NCBI RefSeq assembly: GCF_007289895.1
Contig: NZ_CP041660.1
Span: 1,798,001-1,862,000, forward strand
Direction of reading: 5' to 3'
From: Catenovulum sediminis
GTDB taxonomy: Bacteria; Pseudomonadota; Gammaproteobacteria; Enterobacterales; Alteromonadaceae
Length of the DNA stretch: 64,000 nt
This document shows positions 54,401 to 63,545 of the stretch, one piece after another; within the stretch, counting starts at the first letter, position 1, and each line of letters begins with the position of its first letter. The translations under genes and the position numbers were made by a program. Below the pieces are notes generated by a model. It worked only from the letters and a program-made list of their open reading frames with translations. It did no database searches and had not been told where the DNA came from.

Positions 54401-57400
54401 TAGTGATACAGACAGCGACGGGGATGTATTAATTGAAGCGGGTAGTGGCGGGTTAGCTCTATCGGGTTCAGTTACAACCAACAATAATGATTTGACGATT
54501 CGTGGTTTGGGCGATGCAAACACAATAGGTTTAGGCAGTGGTACCGGTGACGTGCAGGTCAGTCAGGCTGAGCTTGATTTGTTAAACGCGGGTAGTGGCG
54601 TCATTACCTTTGGTAAAACAACCGGTGGAACCATTACCGCTGATGCTGTTGATTTAGATACAACGACGACTCACCAAGGTATTGATATTGTGACTTCTGG
54701 TGATTTCTCTGTTGCCAATGGGTTTAACATTGGTTTTGCAACGGGTGATGATCTGGATATTGAGGCTGCCAATCTTGTCAATGGTGGCTCAGCGGTCGTG
54801 ACATCCAACAAGCTAGATTTAGACCTCTCCGGTAATGCTGCTTTAACGGGCAATAATGTCATTGTAGGGACTGTAACAGGTGATATTGACGGCGATCTTG
54901 ATCTAAACAACACTGTGGGCGTCGGTTTAGGCGCATTAACGGCAACAAACCTTGATGTGACAGCCAATGGTAATGTATCTGAAACGGGTGTTTTAACGGT
55001 TTCTGGTACCACGGATATCGATACGTCAGCAGCCAACGGTAATGTTGACTTAGATACCAGTACCCATTCTTTAGGCACTTTGGTGGTCAATGCAGGCACA
55101 GGTTCGGTCGATGTTGACGAAGCAGATGGCTTAAACTTGGGTAATATTACAGCCGCATCATTGACTGCATCAGTTGCCGGTGACGTAACAGACACAGGCA
55201 TATTAACCGTGAGCGGCACCACTGATATTGATACCGCAGCGTCGAATGGCAATATCACGTTAAATACCAATGAGCACAGCTTAAATACCTTACAAGTTGA
55301 TGCAGGTACAGGTACCGTCTTGGTAGATGAAGCAGATGCTTTAACACTACAAGTAGATGGCGCAGGAGATGTCACAGTAGATGCAGGCGGCGCATTAACC
55401 TTAAATGCAGGTTCAATGAGCAGCTTAACGGCAGATGCCGCATCAATTACCGATGCGGGCAACCTAACGGTGGTAAACACAGCAGATTTAGATACCTCGG
55501 TAGCTAATGGCAATATTGATTTAAGTAATGCTAGTCATGCGATTACAACGTTAACCGCAGATGCAGGAACAGGCACAGTCGATGTAAACGCCAGTTCCGC
55601 AATTATGCTCGGTGATATTGATGCTTCAGCCTTTAATGCTACCGTTGCCGGTGACGTAACAGACACAGGCATATTAACCGTGAGCGGCACGACTGATATT
55701 GATACCGCAGCGTCGAATGGCAATATCACGTTAAATACCAATGAGCACAGCTTAAATACCTTACAAGTTGATGCAGGTACAGGCACCGTCTTGGTAGATG
55801 AAGCAGATGCTTTAACACTGCAAGTCGATGGCGCAGGAGATGTTACGGTAGATGCAGGCGGCGCGTTAACCTTAAATGCAGGTTCAATGAGCAACTTAAC
55901 GGCAGATGCCGCATCAATTACTGATGCTGGCGCGTTAACCGTCACGGGTGAAATTACGGCAGATACATCAGCAGATAATGGCAATATCGATTTAAGTAAT
56001 AATGTACATACAGTCGCAACCGTGACAGCCAATGCAGGTACAGGGACAGTTAATATTCAGGAAGCAGACGGCTTAAACTTAGGCGACACTACAGCTTCAA
56101 GCTTAACAGTCACCACATCGGGTGCGGTCGCCGATAGCGGAACATTGACCATATCTGGCAATACAACTATTGATACATCGGCTGCTAATGGAAATGTCGA
56201 TTTAGATACGAACACGCACTCGTTGAATACATTAATCGTCAATGCAGGCACAGGTACGGTCGATGTTGACGAAGCAGATGGCTTAAACTTGGGTAATATT
56301 ACAGCCGCATCATTGACTGCATCAGTTGCCGGTGACGTAACAGACACAGGCACATTAACCGTGAGCGGCACCACTGATATTGATACCGCAGCGTCGAATG
56401 GCAATATCACGTTAAATACCAATGAGCACAGCTTAAATACCTTACAAGTTGATGCAGGTACAGGTACCGTCTTGGTAGATGAAGCAGATGCTTTAACACT
56501 ACAAGTAGATGGCGCAGGAGATGTCACAGTAGATGCAGGCGGCGCATTAACCTTAAATGCAGGTTCAATGAGCAGCTTAACGGCAGATGCCGCATCAATT
56601 ACCGATGCGGGCAACCTAACGGTGGTAAACACAGCAGATTTAGATACCTCGGTAGCCAATGGCAATATTGATTTAAGTAATGCCAGCCATGCGATTACAA
56701 CGTTAACCGCAGATGCAGGAACAGGCACAGTCGATGTAAACGCCAGTTCCGCAATTATGCTCGGTGATATTGATGCTTCAGCCTTTAATGCTACCGTTGC
56801 CGGTGACGTAACAGACACAGGCATATTAACCGTGAGCGGCACGACTGATATTGATACCGCAGCGTCGAATGGCAACATCACGTTAAATACCAATGAGCAC
56901 AGCTTAAATACCTTACAAGTTGATGCGGGTACAGGTACCGTCTTGGTAGATGAAGCAGATGCTTTAACACTGCAAGTCGATGGCGCAGGAGATGTCACGG
57001 TAGATGCAGGCGGCGCATTAACCTTAAATGCAGGTTCAATGAGCAGCTTAACGGCAGATGCCGCATCAATTACCGATGCGGGCAACCTAACGGTGGTAAA
57101 CACAGCAGATTTAGATACCTCGGTGGCCAATGGCAATATTGATTTAAGTAATGCCAGCCATGCGATTACAACGTTAACCGCAGATGCAGGAACAGGCACA
57201 GTCGATGTAAACGCCAGTTCCGCAATTATGCTCGGTGATATTGATGCTTCAGCCTTTAATGCTACCGTTGCCGGTGACGTAACAGACACAGGCATATTAA
57301 CCGTGAGCGGCACGACTGATATTGATACCGCAGCGTCGAATGGCAATATCACGTTAAATACCAATGAGCACAGCTTAAATACCTTACAAGTTGATGCAGG

Positions 57401-60400
57401 TACAGGTACCGTCTTGGTAGATGAAGCAGATGCTTTAACACTGCAAGTCGATGGCGCAGGAGATGTCACAGTAGATGCAGGCGGCGCATTAACCTTAAAT
57501 GCAGGTTCAATGAGCAACTTAACGGCAGATGCCGCATCAATTACTGATGCTGGCGCGTTAACCGTCTCAGGTGAAATTACGGCAGATACATCAGCAGATA
57601 ATGGCAATATCGATTTAAGTAATAATGTACATACAGTCGCAACCGTGACAGCCAATGCAGGTACAGGAACAGTTAATATTCAGGAAGCAGACGGCTTAAA
57701 CTTAGGCGACACTACAGCTTCAAGCTTAACAGTCACCACATCGGGTGCGGTCGCCGATAGCGGAACATTGACCATATCTGGCAATACAACTATTGATACA
57801 TCGGCTGCCAATGGGAATGTCGATTTAGATACGAACACGCACTCGTTGAATACATTAATCGTCAATGCAGGCACAGGTTCGGTCGATGTTGACGAAGCAG
57901 ATGGCTTAAACTTGGGTAATATTACAGCCGCATCATTGACTGCATCAGTTGCCGGTGACGTAACAGACACAGGCACATTAACCGTGAGCGGCACCACTGA
58001 TATTGATACCGCAGCGTCGAATGGCAATATCACGTTAAATACCAATGAGCACAGCTTAAATACCTTACAAGTTGATGCAGGTACAGGTACCGTCTTGGTA
58101 GATGAAGCAGATGCTTTAACACTACAAGTAGATGGCGCAGGAGATGTCACAGTAGATGCAGGCGGCGCATTAACCTTAAATGCAGGTTCAATGATCAGCT
58201 TAACGGCAGATGCCGCATCAATTACCGATGCGGGCAACCTAACGGTGGTAAACACAGCAGATTTAGATACCTCGGTAGCCAATGGCAATATTGATTTAAG
58301 TAATGCCAGCCATGCGATTACAACGTTAACCGCAGATGCAGGAACAGGCACAGTCGATGTAAACGCCAGTTCCGCAATTATGCTCGGTGATATTGATGCT
58401 TCAGCCTTTAATGCTACCGTTGCCGGTGACGTAACAGACACAGGCATATTAACCGTGAGCGGCACCACTGATATTGATACCGCAGCGTCGAATGGCAATA
58501 TCACGTTAAATACCAATGAGCACAGCTTAAATACCTTACAAGTTGATGCAGGTACAGGTACCGTCTTGGTAGATGAAGCAGATGCTTTAACACTACAAGT
58601 AGATGGCGCAGGAGATGTCACAGTAGATGCAGGCGGCGCATTAACCTTAAATGCAGGTTCAATGAGCAGCTTAACGGCAGATGCCGCATCAATTACCGAT
58701 GCGGGCAACCTAACGGTGGTAAACACAGCAGATTTAGATACCTCGGTAGCTAATGGCAATATTGATTTAAGTAATGCTAGTCATGCGATTACAACGTTAA
58801 CCGCAGATGCAGGAACAGGCACAGTCGATGTAAACGCCAGTTCCGCAATTATGCTCGGTGATATTGATGCTTCAGCCTTTAATGCTACCGTTGCCGGTGA
58901 CGTAACAGACACAGGCATATTAACCGTGAGCGGCACGACTGATATTGATACCGCAGCGTCGAATGGCAATATCACGTTAAATACCAATGAGCACAGCTTA
59001 AATACCTTACAAGTTGATGCAGGTACAGGCACCGTCTTGGTAGATGAAGCAGATGCTTTAACACTGCAAGTCGATGGCGCAGGAGATGTTACGGTAGATG
59101 CAGGCGGCGCGTTAACCTTAAATGCAGGTTCAATGAGCAACTTAACGGCAGATGCCGCATCAATTACTGATGCTGGCGCGTTAACCGTCACGGGTGAAAT
59201 TACGGCAGATACATCAGCAGATAATGGCAATATCGATTTAAGTAATAATGTACATACAGTCGCAACCGTGACAGCCAATGCAGGTACAGGAACAGTTAAT
59301 ATTCAGGAAGCAGACGGCTTAAACTTAGGCGACACTACAGCTTCAAGCTTAACAGTCACCACATCGGGTGCGGTCGCCGATAGCGGAACATTGACCATAT
59401 CTGGCAATACAACTATTGATACATCGGCTGCCAATGGAAATGTTACTTTGGACGATGCAGCTAACAGTTTTGCTGGCGCAGTGGCGGTAAATGCCGGCAC
59501 TGGCACTGTGTTGTTAGTTGACAGTACTGCACTAGAGTTAGGGGCAATTACCGCATCTTCTCTAGATGTAACTAGTGGAGGCGATTTAACGGATTCAGGC
59601 TCAGTTGTTGCTGGTACATTCAGCTTTGATGCGACAGGCGCAGTAAACCTAGATGCCGTCGATATTGATACGCTAGATGATTCAAGTGCACAAGGCAATG
59701 TGACGATTGCGACCAATGCAAACAGCAATAATACCTTAACAATTAATGACGTTGTCGTGACGGATTCGTCAGCAAGCGGCGATGAATCAGGGTATTCAGT
59801 TAGTATAACTGAAACACAAGGCAGTGCAGAATCAGAAGTACTGTTGACCGGCGATATTAAAGCAACAGATGGTACAAATGATCTTTACCTGAAAAAGATA
59901 ACATTAAGTGCGGGTACCAGTAATGAACGTCAGTTAGACTCAGACGGTAACGCAATGTTAAAGGCTCAATCATTTGCACTCAGTGCACATGGTAATATAG
60001 GTCGAGACAATGCAATTGATGTTGACTGGAAAGCATCAACGGCATCATCAGTCAATCGACTGTCAATCGCTTTAGGTGATTTAGACGACGTCGATCTAGA
60101 CAATGATGGTGATAATTCAAATAACAACAGTGACTTTACTGATGTTTCTTTAGATTTAGCGTTAAGCGGTTTTGATTTAATCGACGAAGATAATTTACAA
60201 GGCGGTAGTCGTGAAATCGATATTAGTTTCAGCACCGACAACTCAACAGATACGACGACAACGCCAGATCTTGTCGATGCTGTAAATGATACCTTGTCGG
60301 GCAATTTCCTAGAACTTAACTATTTTAATCGCAATACATTTACTTCTGTAAACAATCGAATTGACCAATTGGAAGAATTGTTGGGCGAAGGTTTTGATGC

Positions 60401-62729
60401 GGATAATGGACAAACTGTGGCTGCTTATATCTCATACCTTGTAAATGGGGATGATGGTATTAACGGGTTTGTTAACATTGATGGGGATTTAGTGACCGCA
60501 GGTATCAGTGCTGCAGATTTCTTTGATGGCACAGATGGTTCATTTACCACAATTACTAAATTGGGTAATCAGTTAGCATCGCTTGCTACTTTCTTTGATG
60601 ATGTGGGTGATGATGCAGATAGCAGTAATGACGTTGCGGCTTCTGCAGCTGATGGATCTGATATTGATTATGCGGTATTGGCATCTAATGTCAGAGCAGG
60701 TGATTTAAATGGTGATGCAACATCCGATACGTTAGCGAATGAGATTGATGCCATTCAATCAGATGTTGATCAAAATGAAGCGGATGCAGATACCGCAATT
60801 GCGGCGAATGCCACTGCGATTAGCGCAGAAACAACGCGGGCAACTGCAGCTGAAGCGGCTATTCAGGCCGATGTTGATCAAAACGAAGCGGATGCAGATA
60901 CCGCAATTGCGGCGAATGCCACTGCAATTAGCGCAGAAACAACGCGTGCAACTGCAGCCGAAGCGGCTATTCAGGCAGACGTTGATCTAAACGAAGCGGA
61001 TGCAGATACCGCAATTGCGGCGAATGCGACAGCGATTAGCGCAGAAACAACGCGTGCAACTGCAGCCGAAGCGGCTATTCAGGCCGATGTTGATCAAAAC
61101 GAAGCGGATGCAGATACAGCAATTGCGGCCAATGCGACAGCGATTAGCGCAGAAACAACGCGTGCAACTGCAGCTGAAGCGGCTATTCAGGCAGATGTTG
61201 ATCAAAACGAAGCGGATGCAGATACAGCAATTGCGGCCAATGCGACAGCGATTAGCGCAGAAACGACGCGGGCAACTGCAGCCGAAGCGGCTATTCAGGC
61301 AGATGTCGATCATAACGAAGCGGATGCAGATACTGCAATTGCAGCGAATGCCACTGCAATTAGTGCAGAAACAACGCGGGCAACTGCAGCCGAAGCGGCT
61401 ATTCAGGCAGATGTTGATCAAAACGAAGCGGATGCAGATACTGCAATTGCAGCGAATGCGACCGCGATTAGCGCAGAAACGACGCGGGCAACTGCAGCCG
61501 AAGCGGCTATTCAGGCAGATGTTGATCAAAACGAAGCGGATGCAGATACAGCAATTGCGGCGAATGCCACTGCAATAAGCGCAGAAACAACGCGGGCAAC
61601 TGCAGCCGAAGCGGCTATTCAGGCAGATGTTGATCAAAACGAAGCGGATGCAGATACAGCAATTGCGGCCAATGCGACAGCGATTAGCACAGAAACGACG
61701 CGGGCAACTGCAGCCGAAGCGGCTATTCAGGCAGATGTTGATCAAAACGAAGCGGATGCAGATACAGCAATTGCGGCCAATGCGACAGCGATTAGCACAG
61801 AAACGACGCGGGCAACTGCAGCCGAAGCGGCTATTCAGGCAGATGTTGATCAAAACGAAGCGGATGCAGATACAGCAATTGCGGCCAATGCGACAGCGAT
61901 TAGCACAGAAACGACGCGGGCAACTGCAGCCGAAGCGGCTATTCAGGCAGATGTTGATCAAAACGAAGCGGATGCAGATACAGCAATTGCGGCCAATGCG
62001 ACCGCGATTAGCGCAGAAACAACGCGGGCAACCGCAGCTGAAGCGGCTATTCAGGCTGATGTTGATGAGAATGAAGAAGATGCTAATGCCGAGATTGCTG
62101 CTAATGCCAGTGCGATAAGCGCAGAAACTGCACGAGCAACAGCAGCTGAAGCTGAGATTCAGGCAGACGTTGATCAAAACGAAGCCGATGCAGATACAGC
62201 AATTGCGGAGAATGCGACAGCGATTAGCGAAGAAACTGCACGTGCTACAGCGGCAGAAACAGACAACCGTATGAAACTGGCTGCACTTGCTAGCTTCACG
62301 ACGGATGAGCAAGGAAACATTACAGAAACACGTATCAATAATACAGTAATGGTTGCTGCAGAGGGCGGAAGCGGTAGCTTGTCTGGATCGATAGCTGATA
62401 TCAGTACTAATGCGACTGCGATTGCAAATAATGCAAATGCAGCAGCCGCCGCGCAAAGTACAGCTGATGTTGCTAACGCTAAAGCGAACGCAATTGCAGA
62501 ATTCCGAGTGGGTCAAGGCGATACAACAACAGATGCAACAACCGTCACAGAAGTAGAATCGAGTGCAGTGGTACTTAAGGCTGTAGATGCGGGTAGTGCA
62601 ACTGTTGGAGATGAAACACTGAATGAACTAGGACAAGATGTTAAAGAAATAAAAGAGGATAGCTCGACTGGCAACGGCTTCTTAGATTTCTTCCGCAAAT
62701 TGTTCGGTAATTCAGAATCAGACCAGTAA
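51447..62729 (+). CDS. Giant TPS-domain (filamentous haemagglutinin-like) repeat surface protein
   Basis: 3760 aa using ATG 51447 (MNRKNIRTNV), which has AAGGA 7 nt upstream; the frame is open eight codons further to a TTG at 51423. A long signal (about 1-42; SLAIAVSTALITAQAVAA) is followed by a two-partner-secretion type domain (about 45-170: TIIDWQTLGLASDESLNF, VFLNRVTGNDASIL, FVNPNGVTVGS). Then about 2700 residues of beta-helix-like repeats, with a higher-order repeat block at about 55.0-59.4 kb. A transition region contains an Asp/Asn-rich loop (DLDNDGDNSNNN), then 14 copies of a 36-residue coiled-coil repeat, and a short tail (FLDFFRKLFGNSESDQ). No outer-membrane anchor and no TpsB gene in the window. 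Probably an exported adhesin or matrix scaffold. Confidence 0.88.
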   Translation: MNRKNIRTNVPVEPRKTLVKSSLAIAVSTALITAQAVAAPTTSLSDSSINNSGGATVSGVGDSSKTATITATTQDTIIDWQTLGLASDESLNFNGTTDSVFLNRVTGNDASILDGSVNTTNVETLIFVNPNGVTVGSNFNNTGALNSNLMISTKDISDLSGYDENGEDFGLTLTNSGNNADITISSIRATVNDDKMLNIASEGNVVISNSGTGTDTLGANFLTITADGDVDGSAGAIAADGEISISASGAVDIESVKSGAVYVDADGDVNIEQSEGTLEIGQIEGANVNLTSVQTISGGAVVVNNPITATTESQQGQNTDFSDDANIITDGTITITASDAASNNLEIGSSGNALEINSSGGSFTTSGNKVGNLYLTLDGSLNLGDVTSSGDIQISEASGATSSLTQTGSVTLNKAAGQEIVLDFAGVDVDDLDPNITNAADLTIDSNDLTIGDTIDVGSNTLTLNATGVVTGEGTAASDFIADTLIINGANNSGTFQTEVNNLSLTQAGSLALSNDGDLVVGVSTINGTTSISTVNAGDDITLGNAVVVASGASLDLETADTTGAITLNGVVSGSDGTLNITSDNLDINAAIRTGTVTLDTVTDNADIDLGTATGTLNLDSVSVTNLTAGTASQTVQIGSESNTGAVSVNAAINNSNVDLDINAGNLTLSTAVTANSIDADASGTADINAAVVTTGATDVKATGNVAVSALGSVTSSGGDVFIDSDGTITTDGALSANNDVTLLADGAVDINQTITAVNDTSISTSTGDITVDAALNSGSDVVLTTAAGAITNTGKVSAATLNATSTTGATLTTAVNELTINAGSGDISVTEDDAVTLNNIITSSSASTAVDIANLSGDITANDGTSIQASSGEIDLDAAGNIDVNVSGGATFNSLSENGSITVDANTSAITFTNDVGGDGTLSVTGLDVQNATDINTGDDAIVVSAGDLTLSATGTVTVAGALSATGDITLAGNAVNAAAITSDSDTDSDGDVLIEAGSGGLALSGSVTTNNNDLTIRGLGDANTIGLGSGTGDVQVSQAELDLLNAGSGVITFGKTTGGTITADAVDLDTTTTHQGIDIVTSGDFSVANGFNIGFATGDDLDIEAANLVNGGSAVVTSNKLDLDLSGNAALTGNNVIVGTVTGDIDGDLDLNNTVGVGLGALTATNLDVTANGNVSETGVLTVSGTTDIDTSAANGNVDLDTSTHSLGTLVVNAGTGSVDVDEADGLNLGNITAASLTASVAGDVTDTGILTVSGTTDIDTAASNGNITLNTNEHSLNTLQVDAGTGTVLVDEADALTLQVDGAGDVTVDAGGALTLNAGSMSSLTADAASITDAGNLTVVNTADLDTSVANGNIDLSNASHAITTLTADAGTGTVDVNASSAIMLGDIDASAFNATVAGDVTDTGILTVSGTTDIDTAASNGNITLNTNEHSLNTLQVDAGTGTVLVDEADALTLQVDGAGDVTVDAGGALTLNAGSMSNLTADAASITDAGALTVTGEITADTSADNGNIDLSNNVHTVATVTANAGTGTVNIQEADGLNLGDTTASSLTVTTSGAVADSGTLTISGNTTIDTSAANGNVDLDTNTHSLNTLIVNAGTGTVDVDEADGLNLGNITAASLTASVAGDVTDTGTLTVSGTTDIDTAASNGNITLNTNEHSLNTLQVDAGTGTVLVDEADALTLQVDGAGDVTVDAGGALTLNAGSMSSLTADAASITDAGNLTVVNTADLDTSVANGNIDLSNASHAITTLTADAGTGTVDVNASSAIMLGDIDASAFNATVAGDVTDTGILTVSGTTDIDTAASNGNITLNTNEHSLNTLQVDAGTGTVLVDEADALTLQVDGAGDVTVDAGGALTLNAGSMSSLTADAASITDAGNLTVVNTADLDTSVANGNIDLSNASHAITTLTADAGTGTVDVNASSAIMLGDIDASAFNATVAGDVTDTGILTVSGTTDIDTAASNGNITLNTNEHSLNTLQVDAGTGTVLVDEADALTLQVDGAGDVTVDAGGALTLNAGSMSNLTADAASITDAGALTVSGEITADTSADNGNIDLSNNVHTVATVTANAGTGTVNIQEADGLNLGDTTASSLTVTTSGAVADSGTLTISGNTTIDTSAANGNVDLDTNTHSLNTLIVNAGTGSVDVDEADGLNLGNITAASLTASVAGDVTDTGTLTVSGTTDIDTAASNGNITLNTNEHSLNTLQVDAGTGTVLVDEADALTLQVDGAGDVTVDAGGALTLNAGSMISLTADAASITDAGNLTVVNTADLDTSVANGNIDLSNASHAITTLTADAGTGTVDVNASSAIMLGDIDASAFNATVAGDVTDTGILTVSGTTDIDTAASNGNITLNTNEHSLNTLQVDAGTGTVLVDEADALTLQVDGAGDVTVDAGGALTLNAGSMSSLTADAASITDAGNLTVVNTADLDTSVANGNIDLSNASHAITTLTADAGTGTVDVNASSAIMLGDIDASAFNATVAGDVTDTGILTVSGTTDIDTAASNGNITLNTNEHSLNTLQVDAGTGTVLVDEADALTLQVDGAGDVTVDAGGALTLNAGSMSNLTADAASITDAGALTVTGEITADTSADNGNIDLSNNVHTVATVTANAGTGTVNIQEADGLNLGDTTASSLTVTTSGAVADSGTLTISGNTTIDTSAANGNVTLDDAANSFAGAVAVNAGTGTVLLVDSTALELGAITASSLDVTSGGDLTDSGSVVAGTFSFDATGAVNLDAVDIDTLDDSSAQGNVTIATNANSNNTLTINDVVVTDSSASGDESGYSVSITETQGSAESEVLLTGDIKATDGTNDLYLKKITLSAGTSNERQLDSDGNAMLKAQSFALSAHGNIGRDNAIDVDWKASTASSVNRLSIALGDLDDVDLDNDGDNSNNNSDFTDVSLDLALSGFDLIDEDNLQGGSREIDISFSTDNSTDTTTTPDLVDAVNDTLSGNFLELNYFNRNTFTSVNNRIDQLEELLGEGFDADNGQTVAAYISYLVNGDDGINGFVNIDGDLVTAGISAADFFDGTDGSFTTITKLGNQLASLATFFDDVGDDADSSNDVAASAADGSDIDYAVLASNVRAGDLNGDATSDTLANEIDAIQSDVDQNEADADTAIAANATAISAETTRATAAEAAIQADVDQNEADADTAIAANATAISAETTRATAAEAAIQADVDLNEADADTAIAANATAISAETTRATAAEAAIQADVDQNEADADTAIAANATAISAETTRATAAEAAIQADVDQNEADADTAIAANATAISAETTRATAAEAAIQADVDHNEADADTAIAANATAISAETTRATAAEAAIQADVDQNEADADTAIAANATAISAETTRATAAEAAIQADVDQNEADADTAIAANATAISAETTRATAAEAAIQADVDQNEADADTAIAANATAISTETTRATAAEAAIQADVDQNEADADTAIAANATAISTETTRATAAEAAIQADVDQNEADADTAIAANATAISTETTRATAAEAAIQADVDQNEADADTAIAANATAISAETTRATAAEAAIQADVDENEEDANAEIAANASAISAETARATAAEAEIQADVDQNEADADTAIAENATAISEETARATAAETDNRMKLAALASFTTDEQGNITETRINNTVMVAAEGGSGSLSGSIADISTNATAIANNANAAAAAQSTADVANAKANAIAEFRVGQGDTTTDATTVTEVESSAVVLKAVDAGSATVGDETLNELGQDVKEIKEDSSTGNGFLDFFRKLFGNSESDQ
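54990..59445 (+). repeat. Higher-order DNA repeat block (471- and 681-bp units)
   Basis: A fixed marker (GACACAGGC within GTAACAGACACAGGC) recurs at 55191, 55662, 56343, 56814, 57285, 57966, 58437 and 58908: spacings 471, 681, 471, 471, 681, 471, 471. So 157-aa units and 227-aa units form a 1623-bp (541-aa) superunit. Copies are almost identical in DNA, with scattered silent differences. Confidence 0.9.
60759..62270 (+). repeat. 14 tandem copies of a 108-bp (36-aa) coiled-coil repeat
   Basis: Unit pattern ADVDQNEADADTAIAANA then TAISAETTRATAAEAAIQ. GTTGAT recurs every 108 bp from 60765 on. Copies 1-12 are nearly identical; 13 and 14 are diverged. Hydrophobic residues follow heptads with one extra residue per unit (36 = 5 x 7 + 1). 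Confidence 0.92.
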
Positions 62730-62737
62730 GATAAATG

Positions 62738-62757
62738 GGTCGGCCTATTGGTCGACC
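62738..62757 (+). terminator. Hairpin between the giant gene and sapC
   Basis: GGTCGGCC-TATT-GGTCGACC, 8-bp stem with one G-T wobble, 8 nt after the stop codon, followed by TGTTAATTT. Probably a partial terminator or mRNA stabiliser. Confidence 0.5.
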
Positions 62758-62821
62758 TGTTAATTTACGCTCAAGCAACCCATAAGATGAAAATAAACAA
62801 GCCATATCAGAGGAAGGCATA

Positions 62822-63526
62822 ATGGAATTAGGTATCTACCAAAAAATTGAAATTCTTAGTAAAGATCAACATTTTAATACCAAAATAAGCCCACTTGAAG
62901 GATACCAGTTTAGCCAGCAACTTAGAGAGTGCGTAGTGACGGGCGATGAGTTTTTTGAGTGTGCTAAGTCATTGCCTATCTTATTTACCAAAAATCCACA
63001 AGGTCGACTTGTTTCCTTCGCTTTATTAGGCATTCAACCAGAGCAAAACGTTATGTTAGACGAAAACGGACAATGGCGCGCGGGAGAGTATATTCCAGCT
63101 TTTTTACGGCGTTATCCTTTTGTTTTTGTTCAAGAAAAACAGCAGCTTATGTTAGCTTTGGATGCGCAGTCAAAAAGTGTGAATGGTGAAAAGGGCGAAG
63201 CGCTTTTTGAAAAAAATGGTGATGCATCCGAATTTACACTCAATGTAATGAATTTTATGAAGCAATATGAAAATGCTTGCCGAAAAACCGAAAGCATAAT
63301 TGCAAAATTGGATAGTTTAGGGCTGTTGGAGCAAGCAAAAGCAGAAATGACCAGCGGTGGTAAAACCTATGCAATTAAAGGATTTATGCGCGTGAATGAG
63401 AATAAACTCGCAGAGCTGTCAGATGAGGTTAAAATTGAGTTGATTAATACGGGTATCTATAAGCTGATTGTGGCGCATTTAATAAGCCTTTCTAATTTCA
63501 AAAAATTATCTGTATTGGCGAATTAA
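62822..63526 (+). CDS. SapC family protein
   Basis: 234 aa cytoplasmic-looking protein of the SapC family (Pfam SapC, named after a Campylobacter fetus surface-layer locus). Family features: FAKSLPILFTKNPQGR-type segment near residue 55, LLGIQPEQNVMLDENGQWRAGEYIPAFLRRYPF pattern, and KGFMRVNENKLAELSD near the end. No signal peptide or membrane helix. GAGGAAGG precedes the ATG. It follows the giant surface-protein gene by 92 bp in the same direction and precedes a lipoprotein gene, which suggests a role in production or export of that protein, but the biochemical role of SapC is unknown. Confidence 0.85.
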   Translation: MELGIYQKIEILSKDQHFNTKISPLEGYQFSQQLRECVVTGDEFFECAKSLPILFTKNPQGRLVSFALLGIQPEQNVMLDENGQWRAGEYIPAFLRRYPFVFVQEKQQLMLALDAQSKSVNGEKGEALFEKNGDASEFTLNVMNFMKQYENACRKTESIIAKLDSLGLLEQAKAEMTSGGKTYAIKGFMRVNENKLAELSDEVKIELINTGIYKLIVAHLISLSNFKKLSVLAN

Positions 63527-63545
63527 GCCAACTAGGAGAGTAAAC

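Noticed and set aside
52622-59728. Several long minus-strand ORFs (up to 532 codons) rich in Ala, Val, Ser and Pro opposite the giant gene
   Set aside because: They mirror the repeats of the plus-strand gene, have repeated Met starts from the same repeat, no ribosome sites and no family features; their openness follows from the codon use of the repeats.
61000-62118. Plus-strand shifted-frame ORFs rich in Met, Gln, Arg and Leu
   Set aside because: Out-of-frame shadows of the same tandem repeat.
60759-62270. Regular array resembling CRISPR
   Set aside because: Unit is 108 bp without spacers, in frame, and encodes a coiled coil.
60987-62516. 509-codon minus-strand ORF very rich in Cys, Arg and Ile opposite the 36-aa repeats
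   Set aside because: It is an antisense reading of the 108-bp tandem repeat (108 is a multiple of three), with composition dictated by the repeat.
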